DNA of 64,000 nt from Nonomuraea basaltis (lineage in GTDB: Bacteria > Actinomycetota > Actinomycetes > Streptosporangiales > Streptosporangiaceae): NCBI RefSeq assembly GCF_005893125.1, contig NZ_VCJS01000006.1, forward strand, positions 1 to 64,000, read 5' to 3'. Below, one piece after another: positions 16,621 through 25,522 of the stretch. Made by a program: the position numbers and the translations under genes. The notes under the pieces are model-generated. The model was not told the DNA's origin, made no database searches, and saw only the letters and a program-made list of their open reading frames with translations. Numbering within the stretch: the first letter of the stretch is position 1; the number at the start of each line of letters is the position of its first letter.

Positions 16621-18873
16621 GTGCAAGCGCAGCGCAAAGATCGCTCCAACCCCATCCTGGCCGTCCTGCGTCTGATCATCGCGGGAACGGCCGCCGGGGT
16701 GCTCGCGGCCGCCGTGGCTCTGCCCGCGGTCGGCGGGGCCGGGGTGTCGGCGAAGACCGCCGTGGAGGGGCTCGACCTCAAGCCCGAGGACCTCGACGAA
16801 CCCCCTCTTCCCGAGCGCACGAAGCTGGTCGACGCCAACGGCAAGGAGATCGGGCGCTTCTACTACGAGAACCGCCAGTCCGTACGCCTCGACCAGGTCG
16901 CCCCGATCATGCGGACCGCGCTGATCTCGATCGAGGACTTCCGTTTCTACCAGCACGGGCCGATCGATGTTGAGGGAACGGCCAGAGCCCTCGTCAAGAA
17001 TCTCACCACCGGCGGCGTGACGCAGGGTGGATCGTCACTCACCCAGCAGTACGTCAAGCAGGTGCTGGTCAACAAGGCCGAGACGCCGGAGGAGCAGGCG
17101 GCGGCCATCGCCCCGACGCTCTCCCGCAAGCTGTCCGAGCTGCGCTACGCGATGGCGATCGAGAAGAAATACGCCAAGGACCAGATCCTCGAGAAATATC
17201 TGAACATCGCCTACTTCGGCGCGGGCGCGCACGGCATCCAGGCCGCGGCCAAGCGTTTCTTCGACAAGTCCGCCTCCGAGCTCACCCTCGTCGAGGCCGC
17301 CACGCTGGCCGGCGCCGTCCAGAACCCTGCCAGGACCGACCCCAACGTCGGCCCCGAGTCGCGGGAGCGGCTGCTGCAGCGGCGCAACACTGTGATCGAC
17401 AGGATGCTCATACTCGAGAAGATCACGCCGCAGGAGGCCGCCGAGGCCAAGGCCAAGAAGCTGGGCTACAAGGACGTCGAGTTCCCCGGCGGCTGCGAGG
17501 CCAGCAAATATCCGTACTTCTGCCTCTACGTCCAGTACGAGATCCTCAACAACGAGGAGTTCGGCAAGAACGCGGACGAGCGCAGGAAGCTGCTCCAGCG
17601 GGGCGGTCTGACGATCAAGACCACGATCGACCCCAAGATGCAGGCGGCCGCGGAGAAGGCGATCAAGAAGTACGTCTCCACGAAGGACAAGCCCGTGGCC
17701 TCGCAGGCCATGGTCGTTCCCGGCACCGGCGAGATCAAGGCGATGGCCGCCTCGCGGAAGTTCGGCGGGAGCAAGAAGAAGAACGAGATGAGCTACAACA
17801 TCGTGGCCGACGCGGCGCACGGCGGCGGCCGCGGGTTCCAGCAGGGCTCGACGGCCAAGGTCTACACGCTGGCCACGGCGCTGGAGGAGGGCCTGAAGTA
17901 CGGCGACGGCTTCCCCGCCCCCGCCGGCTACACCGCCGGCGGCTACAGCACGTTCAAGAACTGCAAGGGCCAGAACGTCGGAGACCCGTCGCACGAGGTG
18001 CGCAACTCCAGCGAGGGCGGCGGCGGCTTCAAGACCCTGGAGTCGGGCACCTGGGGCTCGGTGAACACGTTCTTCGTCAAGCTGGAGGAGCGGGTCGGGC
18101 TCTGCAGCGTCGTCAAGATGGCCAAGAAGCTCGGGGTCAAGCGGGCCGACGGGCAGAAGCTGTCCGAGGTGGAGACGTTCACGCTCGGGGTCAACGAGGT
18201 CGACCCGGTCACGATCGCCAGCTCGTACGCCGTGTTCGCCTCGCGCGGGAAATACTGCAGGCCGCTGGCCATCACCGAGATCAAGGACAGGAACGGCAAG
18301 GCCAAGCAGTACAAGCCCAAGTGCTCGCAGGTCCTCGAGGAGGAGGTCGCCGACGCGGTCAGCGGCATCCTGTCCGGCGTGTTCACCAAGGGCACGATGC
18401 AGGAGGTCGGCGGCATCGGCCGGGACGCGGCCGGCAAGACGGGCACCACCGACAACTACATGTCGGCCTGGTTCGCCGGCTACACGCCGAACATGTCCTC
18501 CGCGGTCAGCCTGGGTGACCCGCGCGGCACCAAGAACCACGAGCTGATCGGCATCAAGATCGGCGGGCGGTACTACCAGTACGTGTACGGCGCGTCCATC
18601 TCAGGGCGGATCTGGAAGGACTCGATGATCTCCGCCTTGAAGGGGATCGAGCCGGTCGGGTTCACACCGGTGGACCGCTCGCGGTTCGGCGGGTGCACGG
18701 AGCACTGCGCGCCCAAACCCAAGAAGAAGAAGGAAGATGAGGGACCGCGGGGAGACCGCGATCCGTTCGACATCTTCGACCCGCCGGGCAACGGCGACGG
18801 CCCACCGGATGGCGAGCCGGACCGGGGCGTCGGCCGCGGCGGCGACATCGGCCCCATCACCCCAGGCCGCTGA
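16621..18873 (+). CDS. ponA: Bifunctional class A penicillin-binding protein
   Basis: 750 aa from the GTG at 16621; an ATG at 16540 would add 27 unlikely residues. A transmembrane anchor (about 12-35) is followed by a GT51 glycosyltransferase domain with the catalytic Glu in IEDFRFYQHG and GGSSLTQQYVK. A transpeptidase domain follows with STAK (about 409), SVN (about 480) and KTGTT (about 605). A Pro/Gly/Asp-rich tail ends the protein. It polymerises and cross-links peptidoglycan outside the membrane. TACGCT lies a few bases before the GTG, so the transcript may be leaderless. Confidence 0.95.
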   Translation: MQAQRKDRSNPILAVLRLIIAGTAAGVLAAAVALPAVGGAGVSAKTAVEGLDLKPEDLDEPPLPERTKLVDANGKEIGRFYYENRQSVRLDQVAPIMRTALISIEDFRFYQHGPIDVEGTARALVKNLTTGGVTQGGSSLTQQYVKQVLVNKAETPEEQAAAIAPTLSRKLSELRYAMAIEKKYAKDQILEKYLNIAYFGAGAHGIQAAAKRFFDKSASELTLVEAATLAGAVQNPARTDPNVGPESRERLLQRRNTVIDRMLILEKITPQEAAEAKAKKLGYKDVEFPGGCEASKYPYFCLYVQYEILNNEEFGKNADERRKLLQRGGLTIKTTIDPKMQAAAEKAIKKYVSTKDKPVASQAMVVPGTGEIKAMAASRKFGGSKKKNEMSYNIVADAAHGGGRGFQQGSTAKVYTLATALEEGLKYGDGFPAPAGYTAGGYSTFKNCKGQNVGDPSHEVRNSSEGGGGFKTLESGTWGSVNTFFVKLEERVGLCSVVKMAKKLGVKRADGQKLSEVETFTLGVNEVDPVTIASSYAVFASRGKYCRPLAITEIKDRNGKAKQYKPKCSQVLEEEVADAVSGILSGVFTKGTMQEVGGIGRDAAGKTGTTDNYMSAWFAGYTPNMSSAVSLGDPRGTKNHELIGIKIGGRYYQYVYGASISGRIWKDSMISALKGIEPVGFTPVDRSRFGGCTEHCAPKPKKKKEDEGPRGDRDPFDIFDPPGNGDGPPDGEPDRGVGRGGDIGPITPGR

Positions 18874-19035
18874 GGCCCCCCGATCGGGGAGGCCTCACGG
18901 ACGGCACGCTGTCTCGCCCCCTGGGCGGGCGGACTCCATCAGGCCTGGGCCGCGGACTCCACCGGACCTGGGCCGCGGACTCCTCGAGCCTGAGCCGCAG
19001 ACCGGGAGGGGACCCAGAGCTGGGACTGGGCGGGA

Positions 19036-19497
19036 TTAGGACGAGGCGGCGAGGCGGGCGCGCACGGTGGCCGCCACCCGGCCTCCCTCGGCCCGCCCGG
19101 CGACCTTCGGATTGACGGCCTTCATGACCTGCCCCATGGCCTGCGGCCCGGAGGCGCCGGTCTCGGCGATGGCAGCGTCGACCAGCCCGACCAGCTCCTC
19201 GTCGGACAGCTGCGCCGGAAGGTACTCCTCCAGCACCGCCTGCTCGTCCAGCTCCGCCTGGGCCTGCTCGGCCCGCCCCGCATTGCCGAACGCCTCCGCC
19301 GCCTCCCGGCGCTTCTTTGCCTCCTTGGTCAGAACTTTGATGACCTCGTCGTCGCTCAGCTCCCTGGCCGCCTTGCCCGCGACCTCCTCGACGTTCACGG
19401 CGGCCAGGGCCATCCGAATCGTCCGGAGACGTACCTCGTCCCGGCTCTTCAGCGAGGCCGTCAGATCGGCCTTCAGCTTGTCCTTCAATGCGCTCAT
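19036..19497 (-). CDS. GatB/YqeY domain protein
   Basis: 153 aa from the ATG at 19497; an ATG three codons upstream is also possible. It is wholly of the YqeY type: ALKDKLKADLTASLKSRDEV at the start, a middle EVIKVLTKEAKKRREAAEAF, and AMGQVMKAVNPKVAGRAEGG near the end. It resembles the tRNA-interacting C-terminal domain of GatB, but its cellular role is not settled. It is divergent from the metallophosphoesterase gene. Confidence 0.92.
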   Translation of the reverse strand: MSALKDKLKADLTASLKSRDEVRLRTIRMALAAVNVEEVAGKAARELSDDEVIKVLTKEAKKRREAAEAFGNAGRAEQAQAELDEQAVLEEYLPAQLSDEELVGLVDAAIAETGASGPQAMGQVMKAVNPKVAGRAEGGRVAATVRARLAASS

Positions 19498-19556
19498 GAG
19501 CTCCATCTTGCCGTCTGCGCGGACGCCTCGCGCCGGATGTCGGGCATCATGAGTAC

Positions 19557-20450
19557 GTGAGGAAAGCCGTCGCAGTGCCCCTGTCCATGCTCGGTCTCGG
19601 CCTGGCCGGGCTGGGTTACGCCTCCGTGGTGGAGCGCAACTCGTTCCGGCTGCGCCGGTTCGACGTGCCCGTGCTGGAGCGCGGCCAGCGCCCGGTGCGC
19701 ATCCTCCACCTGTCGGACCTGCATCTGACGCCGCGCCGCACGATGCTCATCAACTGGGTCCGCTCGCTGGCCGCGCTGAAGCCCGACCTGGTCGTCAACA
19801 CCGGCGACTCGATCGCGCACCCGCAGGCCGTACCGTCGCTCCTGCACGCCCTGGAGCCCCTGCTGTCCCGCCCGGGCCTGTTCGTCTACGGCTCCAACGA
19901 CCTGTACGCCCCGAAGCCCAAGAACCCGGCCCGCTACCTCTGGCGCACCTCCAGGAACGAACGCCGCCAGCACATCCCCAGCCTGCCGTGGGAGGAGCTG
20001 GGTGCGAGCATGGCGGCCGAGGGCTGGCTCGACATGAACAACACCACGGCCCGCATCAAGGTGGGCGACCTGGATGTGGCGGTGGCGGGCATCCACGACT
20101 CGCACATCTCCCGCGACCGCTACGACCTCGTGGCCGGCCCGGCCCCGGCCGACGCCGACCTCCGCCTGGGCGTCATGCACTCGCCGGAGCCCCGCAACAT
20201 GAGCCTCTTCGCGGCGGACGGCTACCAGCTCCTGCTGGCCGGCCACACCCACGGCGGCCAGCTCTGCATCCCGTTCTACGGCGCCCTCGTCACCAATTGC
20301 GGCATCGATCGCGCCAGGGTCAAGGGCCTGAGCCACCACGACAGCGCCTGGCTCCACGTGTCCGCCGGCCTCGGCACCTCGCCTTACGCCCCCGTCCGCT
20401 TCGCCTGCTTCCCGGAAGCCTCGCTCCTCACCCTCGTGCCCCGCCGATAA
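19557..20450 (+). CDS. Metallophosphoesterase with membrane anchor
   Basis: 297 aa, GTG start. The N-terminal hydrophobic helix (about 4-22) is followed by calcineurin-like motifs ILHLSDLHL, NTGDSI, GSND, HDSH and LAGHTHGGQ, which bind two metals. Members with this layout (YkuE-like) are membrane-tethered phosphodiesterases with unknown substrates. It is the last chromosomal gene before tRNA-Pro and the integrated element. Confidence 0.9.
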   Translation: MRKAVAVPLSMLGLGLAGLGYASVVERNSFRLRRFDVPVLERGQRPVRILHLSDLHLTPRRTMLINWVRSLAALKPDLVVNTGDSIAHPQAVPSLLHALEPLLSRPGLFVYGSNDLYAPKPKNPARYLWRTSRNERRQHIPSLPWEELGASMAAEGWLDMNNTTARIKVGDLDVAVAGIHDSHISRDRYDLVAGPAPADADLRLGVMHSPEPRNMSLFAADGYQLLLAGHTHGGQLCIPFYGALVTNCGIDRARVKGLSHHDSAWLHVSAGLGTSPYAPVRFACFPEASLLTLVPRR

Positions 20451-20515
20451 ACGCGGTCACAAGCACCGTTGGAGTCCGCTAGACTTTCGTAAGCACGCGC
20501 AGGACCGGCGTGCGC

Positions 20516-20589
20516 CGGGGTGTAGCGCAGCTTGGCAGCGCGCTTCGTTCGGGACGAAGAGGCCGTGGGTTCAAATCCCGCCACCCCGA
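20516..20589 (+). tRNA. tRNA-Pro (CGG)
   Basis: A complete cloverleaf. The acceptor stem is 20516-20522 with 20582-20588. The D arm is 20525-20528 with 20538-20541, and the anticodon stem CTTCG/CGAAG surrounds loop TTCGGGA with anticodon CGG at 20550-20552. GGTTCAAATC forms the T arm. CCA is not encoded. The 3' half from 20547 is also the attachment core of the adjacent integrated element. Confidence 0.95.
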
Positions 20590-20590
20590 C
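20547..20590 (+). other. attL of the integrated element
   Basis: 44 bases running from the anticodon arm to just past the end of tRNA-Pro recur at 38540-38583 with one mismatch (20563 C versus 38556 T). Duplication of the 3' part of a tRNA gene next to an integrase gene is the classic mark of tyrosine-recombinase integration. The intact tRNA is kept on this side. Confidence 0.93.
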
Positions 20591-20597
20591 CCAGCTC

Positions 20598-20631
20598 AAA
20601 GGCCACTTCCGAGAGATCGGGAGTGGCCTTT
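20598..20631 (+). terminator. Terminator after tRNA-Pro, inside the element
   Basis: A hairpin of about 12 bp (AAAGGCCACT with AGTGGCCTTT plus two more pairs) is followed by a T-rich stretch. It lies between attL and int and can end both the tRNA transcript and, read from the other strand, the long element operon. Confidence 0.75.
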
Positions 20632-20640
20632 TGATCTTTG

Positions 20641-20666
20641 TGCAGCAGCAAAGTGCAGCAATGTCA
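20641..20666. repeat. Left arm-type repeat
   Basis: The 26-base sequence TGCAGCAGCAAAGTGCAGCA followed by AYGTCA occurs here, 50 bases inside attL. It recurs in the same orientation at 38436-38461, about 80 bases inside attR, with one difference. It contains TGCAGCA twice, 13 bases apart. In the excised circle the two copies would flank the attachment core, as arm-type integrase sites do. Confidence 0.6.
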
Positions 20667-20668
20667 CT

Positions 20669-21877
20669 TCACTGGCCGAGGCTGTCGCCGAGCCGCTTGA
20701 GTGCCTTCCTCGTCTCCTCGGACGGGATGTGCGTGTAGACCTCCATCGTGACCTTGATGTCGCTGTGCCGGAGGATCTGCATAGCGACCCGCGGGTGCAC
20801 GTCGAGCGCGGCCAGCAGCGAGGCGCAGGTGTGGCGCGTGTCGTGGATAGTGATCTTTCGTACGCCAGCATGTCGGCATCGAGTGTCGAAGCGGCGGTTG
20901 AAATTGCGCGGCTCGAACGGCGTGCCGTGCTCGGTGGTGAACACGAACCCCGACTCGATCCAGGTTTCTCCAGCTCGCTGCCGCGCTTCCTCCTGGCTCT
21001 TGTGTCGCAACCGAAGAGCCGCAACGCAGACGTCCGGCAACGGCAGCACCGCGTCGGAAGCTTCGGTCTTCGTCTCCCGATGATGAAGCTGCCGCTTGAC
21101 TCGCTGGAGCTGTCGTGAGACGTCCAGCTCGGCGCCGTCGAGGTTGACCCGATCCCAAGTGAGCCCCAGCAGCTCCCCCTTACGCAGGCCCAGCACGAGG
21201 ATGAGCACGTACGCGGCATACAACGCGTCACCATAGCGCCGAGCCGACTCCAGGAACGCGCGAGCCTCCTCCACCGACCATGGCTTGATCTTCCGCTTGC
21301 GCTTGGCCGACAGCCGCACTCCCGTCACCGGACTCTTGGCGATGATCTCTTCACTGATGGCCGTGTTGAGAGCGCTGCGCAGCACACCCCGCGCATCCTT
21401 GATCGTCCGCTCGGACGCGATCTGGTCGCAACACCTCCCTGCCGCGCAGCAGCGAGGAACCTTACGTCGAGCGTCCTTGCCCTGAGCGCAGCACTGGCAT
21501 GTGCGACGTAGCTTGTTCAGCCACAACCGCACATCCCGAACTTGGATCTTGTCGAGACGTTTCGTCCCAAGGTACGGCGTGATGTACAGCCGCACCATAG
21601 TCTCGTAGGTGCTCGCTGTCAGTGGCGCCAGCTCCGGCTCAACGACCTCGCGCACCCAGTACAGCAGGAACGCTGCGAGGGTTGGCGCGTTGACCGCGAC
21701 TGGTCCTTTCTCCACCTTGGCCTTGAGCTCCTTCCACGCCTGCTGTGTTTCGTCGTACGTCTTGCGCTTGACGTACTTACGCTTCCGGACGCCCTCGGGC
21801 GTGGTCACCCAGACGAAGGCCCGGTAGCCGCCCGGGACGGGGTAGATGGATCCTTCTCCGTTGCCTCGTCGGCTCAC
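20669..21877 (-). CDS. int: Tyrosine-recombinase integrase of the AICE
   Basis: 402 aa from the GTG at 21877, preceded by GGGGAGGG. The catalytic set is complete: Arg232 (GLRKGE), Lys270, His345 and Arg348 (HDTRHT), His371 (LRHSD) and Tyr381 (VYTH). The core-binding domain has a Cys-rich insertion (CQCC...CCAAGRCC, about 127-150) seen in pSAM2-type integrases. It catalyses integration into tRNA-Pro and, with Xis, excision. The start overlaps the xis stop, giving coupled expression. Confidence 0.95.
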   Translation of the reverse strand: MSRRGNGEGSIYPVPGGYRAFVWVTTPEGVRKRKYVKRKTYDETQQAWKELKAKVEKGPVAVNAPTLAAFLLYWVREVVEPELAPLTASTYETMVRLYITPYLGTKRLDKIQVRDVRLWLNKLRRTCQCCAQGKDARRKVPRCCAAGRCCDQIASERTIKDARGVLRSALNTAISEEIIAKSPVTGVRLSAKRKRKIKPWSVEEARAFLESARRYGDALYAAYVLILVLGLRKGELLGLTWDRVNLDGAELDVSRQLQRVKRQLHHRETKTEASDAVLPLPDVCVAALRLRHKSQEEARQRAGETWIESGFVFTTEHGTPFEPRNFNRRFDTRCRHAGVRKITIHDTRHTCASLLAALDVHPRVAMQILRHSDIKVTMEVYTHIPSEETRKALKRLGDSLGQ

Positions 21878-22065
21878 TATCCCTCCCCTTCTGCGATCTT
21901 GGTTATGTACTCGTCCACCCATTGCGGAAGGATGCGGCGGTGGCGGCCGTCCTTTACGCTGCGGATCTGGCCGGACAGCACCAGGAACTTGGTCTTGGTC
22001 AGGCCGAAGCCGAGCATCTCGGCGACCTCCTTCGTGCTGTGCCATCGCTTGGTGATCACACTCAT
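21877..22065 (-). CDS. xis: Excisionase, MerR/AlpA-type HTH
   Basis: 62 aa. The helix-turn-helix WHSTKEVAEMLGFGLTKTKF with a following wing (DGRHRRILPQWVDEYI) is typical of small directionality factors. It lies between repSA and int, with four-base or shorter overlaps at both ends, as in pSAM2. It should bend attachment-site DNA and favour excision. Confidence 0.9.
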   Translation of the reverse strand: MSVITKRWHSTKEVAEMLGFGLTKTKFLVLSGQIRSVKDGRHRRILPQWVDEYITKIAEGEG

Positions 22066-23462
22066 GGATCCACCTCCCTTCGAGCTGTCATGCCTGGCGG
22101 CCCGTTGATGATCGATGTAGCCAGCAGCGATTCACCCGCGGTGTAGCCCTGGCCGGCAAAGCTCCAGTGCGCGAGCACGAGCGTGGACTCCTCAGGCAGC
22201 TCGGCCCCGCCGTGCACGCTTTGCGCTCTGCGGTAGTCGGCGCGCTCGTCTCGGACGGCGCCGAGAGTGGTGGAGTAGGCGCGGGACCTGGTCGAGAAGT
22301 GGCCGCGGAAGCCGAGCATGTGAGCCCACTTGCGCAATCTGAGCCCGGTCAGCTCCGGGTACGACTCCGGGTTGCCCAGCCGCCACGCCGTGCGGATCAG
22401 GCGAGCGGCGTGCGAACTGGCGCCCTGCTCGCGCAGCCGGGACAGGTCATGAGCGTGAATGCGCCGATCCAGGGTGCCGGAGGTTTCGGCGGCCTTAGTC
22501 GCATACTTGGCGATGTAGGCGGCCACGGCCTGCTCCGACAGGTGGCCGTCGAGGTCGCCCGTTTCGATGGGCTTGACGTCGACCTGTCGGCCCCACACCA
22601 GCTCCTTAGTCGGCTGGCCGACATCCGGCGCCTTGACCCGCACCGCAGCCACAGCCGAGCTGATAGCGGTCTCCAGCAGCTCCAGCGTGGCCCACGGGGG
22701 CGGTTCGACCACGTCGGCCGGTTCGGTAGTGCGGCCATCGAGGCGAACCACGCCGTGAAAGTGGACGACGCCGCGGGCTTGGTATTCGGCGACCTTGGCG
22801 AACGACACCCGCACCGCCTTGTTGAACGCCGACTGGGTCAGCCCTGCGGCGGCGGCCAGGTGACGGCGCAGATAGATCGTGAAGCGGCGCCACAGCTCGC
22901 CCGCGTGCGCGTTCCACAGCACGTGCCCGACGTAGTCGTAGGAGTCCAGATCGAGCGGTTGGCCGATCCTGCCATCGTCGCTCTTATGCCGCTCGAAACA
23001 GGTCGGGCCGGTCCGGCGCGGGTGGCAGACCCGCCGCACGCCGCTCTTGTCGGGACCGCGATGCACCGGCCCGAACGAGGGCGCCGTCAGTGTCACGAAC
23101 ACGCGAGGGTGAGCGCGCACACTGGCCGGCACACCCTTCGCCCCGCCGAGCAGCCCGGCCCGGATCAGGTGGAAGGTGTCACGCCGGTACAACTCAGCGC
23201 AGGAGGGGCAGCGCGAGGCGCGCCGGTTGCCGCAGCGCACCAGAAGATGGCCGTGCGGTTCGCCCGCGGTGCTGTAGCTCGAGACGATCTCGCCGGAGGC
23301 GGCATCGAGCGTCATCGTTTCGCCCACCAGACGGACCGGTTCCGTACAGCCGCCCAGGCGGTGAACTTGCTCCAGCCAGCGGGACAGGTCCTTGCCGGAG
23401 CGCCGGGCCAGGTCACGCAAGACCGGCCCGACGCACTCGGCGAGCAGCGCAGGCGCGCTCAC
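22062..23462 (-). CDS. repSA: RepSA-type replication initiator
   Basis: 466 aa, GTG start after AAGGAGAG. Rolling-circle motifs are visible: FVTLTAPSFG (motif 1), VVHFHGVVRLDG with the metal-binding HxH (motif 2), and AAYIAKYATKAAE, where the Tyr and paired Lys suit the nicking motif 3. An N-terminal Cys cluster (CGNRRASRCPSC) is also usual for the family. It nicks the double-strand origin so that the excised AICE can replicate. It overlaps xis and the upstream small gene by four bases each. Confidence 0.92.
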   Translation of the reverse strand: MSAPALLAECVGPVLRDLARRSGKDLSRWLEQVHRLGGCTEPVRLVGETMTLDAASGEIVSSYSTAGEPHGHLLVRCGNRRASRCPSCAELYRRDTFHLIRAGLLGGAKGVPASVRAHPRVFVTLTAPSFGPVHRGPDKSGVRRVCHPRRTGPTCFERHKSDDGRIGQPLDLDSYDYVGHVLWNAHAGELWRRFTIYLRRHLAAAAGLTQSAFNKAVRVSFAKVAEYQARGVVHFHGVVRLDGRTTEPADVVEPPPWATLELLETAISSAVAAVRVKAPDVGQPTKELVWGRQVDVKPIETGDLDGHLSEQAVAAYIAKYATKAAETSGTLDRRIHAHDLSRLREQGASSHAARLIRTAWRLGNPESYPELTGLRLRKWAHMLGFRGHFSTRSRAYSTTLGAVRDERADYRRAQSVHGGAELPEESTLVLAHWSFAGQGYTAGESLLATSIINGPPGMTARREVDP

Positions 23463-23698
23463 TCTTGCACTCTCCTTACCTCGACGACCTGGACGCGGAC
23501 CAGGCAGGCATCGCACTGCCGAGCAGCGGGAAGACGACGACCGCAGGCGATCAGCCGACGCTGGCCGTTAGCCTTGACCTCCACCGGACGCCGACACGAG
23601 GAGCCCTCCGCGGCCGTGACGCGGCGGTCCACGCTCCAGGGGTTGTCCTTGACACCGTCGGCGTAGGTTTCGGTCACCTCGACCCGGTAGCGGCTCAT
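23459..23698 (-). CDS. Small Cys-containing AICE protein
   Basis: 79 aa, start ATGA overlapping the methyltransferase stop and end overlapping the repSA start. The C-terminal half has spaced cysteines (SSCRRPVEV, LIACGRRLP, RQCDACLV) that could bind one zinc. The N-terminal half (YRVEVTETYADGVKDNPWSVD) is polar. I recognise no family. Its tight coupling to repSA suggests a role in replication or in setting its level. Confidence 0.7.
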   Translation of the reverse strand: MSRYRVEVTETYADGVKDNPWSVDRRVTAAEGSSCRRPVEVKANGQRRLIACGRRLPAARQCDACLVRVQVVEVRRVQE

Positions 23699-24810
23699 GC
23701 GGCCACCTCGTCGAACAGAGACGGCTGGACAGGCTCGAAGCCACCACGAGTTGCGCTGCCGGAGTACAGGTCGGCCAGGTAGTCGCGTACGGGCTGCTGC
23801 CAGTCCAGGCCGAGAGCCGTGCCGAGGATCGCGGCGGCCACTGGAGGAGAGACGACGTCGGCAGCCTGCAAGAACTGCTTGGACCTGGACCCGCGCCACG
23901 GGTAGTCGGCGGGGAACCCGGTCAAGAGCCCGGCCTGGGATGCGGTGAGTGGGGCGCCGTCGCTGATGCGTTTCCACGAGCGTGCCTTCTCGGTCAGGCA
24001 CCAGGACGGCCGGTCGGCGGAGAACTCATTCCCGCCGGAGGTCTTGCGGGCGCCGCGGGTGTTGACCCGCTCCCCCGAGCCCCAGCCGAGCGCCTGCGCC
24101 ATCGTCACCCGCGGGAAGACGGTGGACGACAGGTTGACGTCGATGCGGGGAGGCTCGAACCGGCCGCACGTCCACCACGACGCCGCCGGCAGGCCGGACA
24201 AGGGGCGGGTGTGGTGCCGGATCGCGATCAGGAAGACCCGACGCCGCAGCGAGGCGACACCGAGATCGTCGGCGTCGAGGGTGACCACCGAGCAGTGCTC
24301 GAAGTCGTGGGCCATGGCCAGCTCGGCGCACATTTCTTCCCAGATCGGCGCGACCGCGGGCACTTGCTCGCAGATCACCCATTGGGCGTACGGGAGGCGC
24401 AGAGCGAACCTCAATGCCTCGACGACCAGCGCGGACCGCTCGTCCTGTACCAGTTCGTAGGCGATGGCGTAGGCGTCATCGGCCGCCGTCCCGGCGTGGC
24501 TGTCACCGAGCCTGGTGATGGCCTCGAGGATGGCGCGGTGGTCGGCCTCCTGAAGCGCGGATCGCTTGCCCGCTTTGCTGAACGTGGGGCAAGGCGGGCT
24601 GACGATCACACCGGTGACGTCGCGCATGCTGTCCGGGTCGAGGTCCTTGACGCTGGTCCGGGTCCGCTCGAACCCGGCGGCCGTCGCTGTGGCGCAGGCG
24701 TCCGCGTCGATGTCGTAGCCGCGGATCTGCTGAGAGAGGCCAAGGATGCGAGCACCCATGTCGAAGCCTCCGGGGCCGGCGAACAGGTTGAGGATTGCGC
24801 GCCCGGTCAC
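23695..24810 (-). CDS. DNA C5-cytosine methyltransferase
   Basis: 371 aa, GTG start. The family motifs are in order: SAM-binding LNLFAGPGGFDMGA (7-20), SPPCPTFSKAGKR with the catalytic Cys74, ICEQVPA holding the Glu of the ENV motif (148), LRRRVFLIA, then a target-recognition region and LTGFPADYP. No restriction enzyme accompanies it, so it is an orphan. In AICEs such enzymes probably protect incoming DNA from host restriction. It overlaps both neighbours by four bases. Confidence 0.92.
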   Translation of the reverse strand: MTGRAILNLFAGPGGFDMGARILGLSQQIRGYDIDADACATATAAGFERTRTSVKDLDPDSMRDVTGVIVSPPCPTFSKAGKRSALQEADHRAILEAITRLGDSHAGTAADDAYAIAYELVQDERSALVVEALRFALRLPYAQWVICEQVPAVAPIWEEMCAELAMAHDFEHCSVVTLDADDLGVASLRRRVFLIAIRHHTRPLSGLPAASWWTCGRFEPPRIDVNLSSTVFPRVTMAQALGWGSGERVNTRGARKTSGGNEFSADRPSWCLTEKARSWKRISDGAPLTASQAGLLTGFPADYPWRGSRSKQFLQAADVVSPPVAAAILGTALGLDWQQPVRDYLADLYSGSATRGGFEPVQPSLFDEVAA

Positions 24811-24950
24811 CGCTTGGCCTCCGCCTTGCCGGTGCCGTTGCAGTTGTCGCAGCGGCGCCAGCCGCGCACGCTGCCGGGGTCGAACACTGACGACGGCACC
24901 CACCCTGCGCCCCGGCAGCGCGGGCAGCCGAAGACCTTGTCCTTGCTCAT
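24807..24950 (-). CDS. Microprotein with DnaJ-like zinc finger
   Basis: 47 aa starting MSKDKVFG. It has two motifs, CPRCRGAGW and CDNCNGTG, that is a pair of CxxCxGxG knuckles as in the zinc domain of DnaJ. GGAGGTG lies seven bases before the ATG. It overlaps the preceding gene (ATGA) and the following methyltransferase. It is one of the array of similar genes that follows. Confidence 0.75.
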   Translation of the reverse strand: MSKDKVFGCPRCRGAGWVPSSVFDPGSVRGWRRCDNCNGTGKAEAKR

Positions 24951-25054
24951 TGGCCGCACCTCCGGCAGAAGATGGCCGTGGCGTAGTTGACCGCCTTGCA
25001 GCGACGGCACTGCCACGTGCTAGGCGTGGTCGGCGGCAGCGTCGGCGCGCTCAT
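24947..25054 (-). CDS. 35-aa zinc-ribbon microprotein
   Basis: 35 aa: a flexible Pro/Thr-rich start, then WQCRRCKAVNYATAIFCRRCGQ at the end, i.e. CxxC-13-CxxC. This is a minimal zinc ribbon. A ribosome binding site (GGAGAGGTGG) precedes the ATG. Start and stop overlap the neighbouring genes by four bases, which is strong support despite its size. Confidence 0.7.
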   Translation of the reverse strand: MSAPTLPPTTPSTWQCRRCKAVNYATAIFCRRCGQ

Positions 25055-25206
25055 AGCCCCGCCACCTCTCCCGGACGCAGGTCATCGGCTGCCAAGCGAC
25101 CGCGGCCCTTGCACCGAGGACATTCGCGGGCCTCGACCTTGCCGCGCGAGCGGCCCGAGCCGCCGCAGCGTACGCAGCGCACGCTCGTGGGCTGGTTGTG
25201 CTTCAT
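25051..25206 (-). CDS. Microprotein with paired CxxCxGxG
   Basis: 51 aa starting MKHNQPTSV. CVRCGGSGRSRG and CPRCKGRGRL make a DnaJ-like zinc module. AAAGGAG is placed nine bases before the ATG. The stop overlaps the next gene. About 120 bases upstream are non-coding and separate this gene from the next array member. Confidence 0.75.
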   Translation of the reverse strand: MKHNQPTSVRCVRCGGSGRSRGKVEARECPRCKGRGRLAADDLRPGEVAGL

Positions 25207-25326
25207 ACTGGAATCTCCTTTGCTTGATGCCAGGTGAAGGAGGCGCGCCCTACGGGACGGCGGACGCCGGCCAAGCTGAGCCGTTCCGTGGGCGCGCACC
25301 CAACAACAGTTGCCGCGTGTCAGCGG

Positions 25327-25491
25327 CTAACAGTGAATAGCGGTATAGATCTCCTCTTCCGAGGAGTTCCGGTATGCTGCGTTCAGTACGGCATAACACC
25401 GCGCTATTTCCTTCGTCGTGCCTATGCTCATGGCTCTCTCGTACTCACGAGCAGCGGTCCTGAGCTTTTCAACTTGCGAGCGGCGAACCAT
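25327..25491 (-). CDS. Small helical AICE protein
   Basis: 54 aa, ATG at 25491 with AAAGGA just before it. It is helical and charged (VEKLRTAAREYERAMS, TKEIARCYAVLNAAYRN) and lacks the CxxC pairs of its neighbours. Not recognised. The ribosome binding site and position inside the array make it likely to be real. Confidence 0.55.
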   Translation of the reverse strand: MVRRSQVEKLRTAAREYERAMSIGTTKEIARCYAVLNAAYRNSSEEEIYTAIHC

Positions 25492-25522
25492 GTTTCCTTT
25501 TCTCCTGGTTCTTGCAGGCGGA

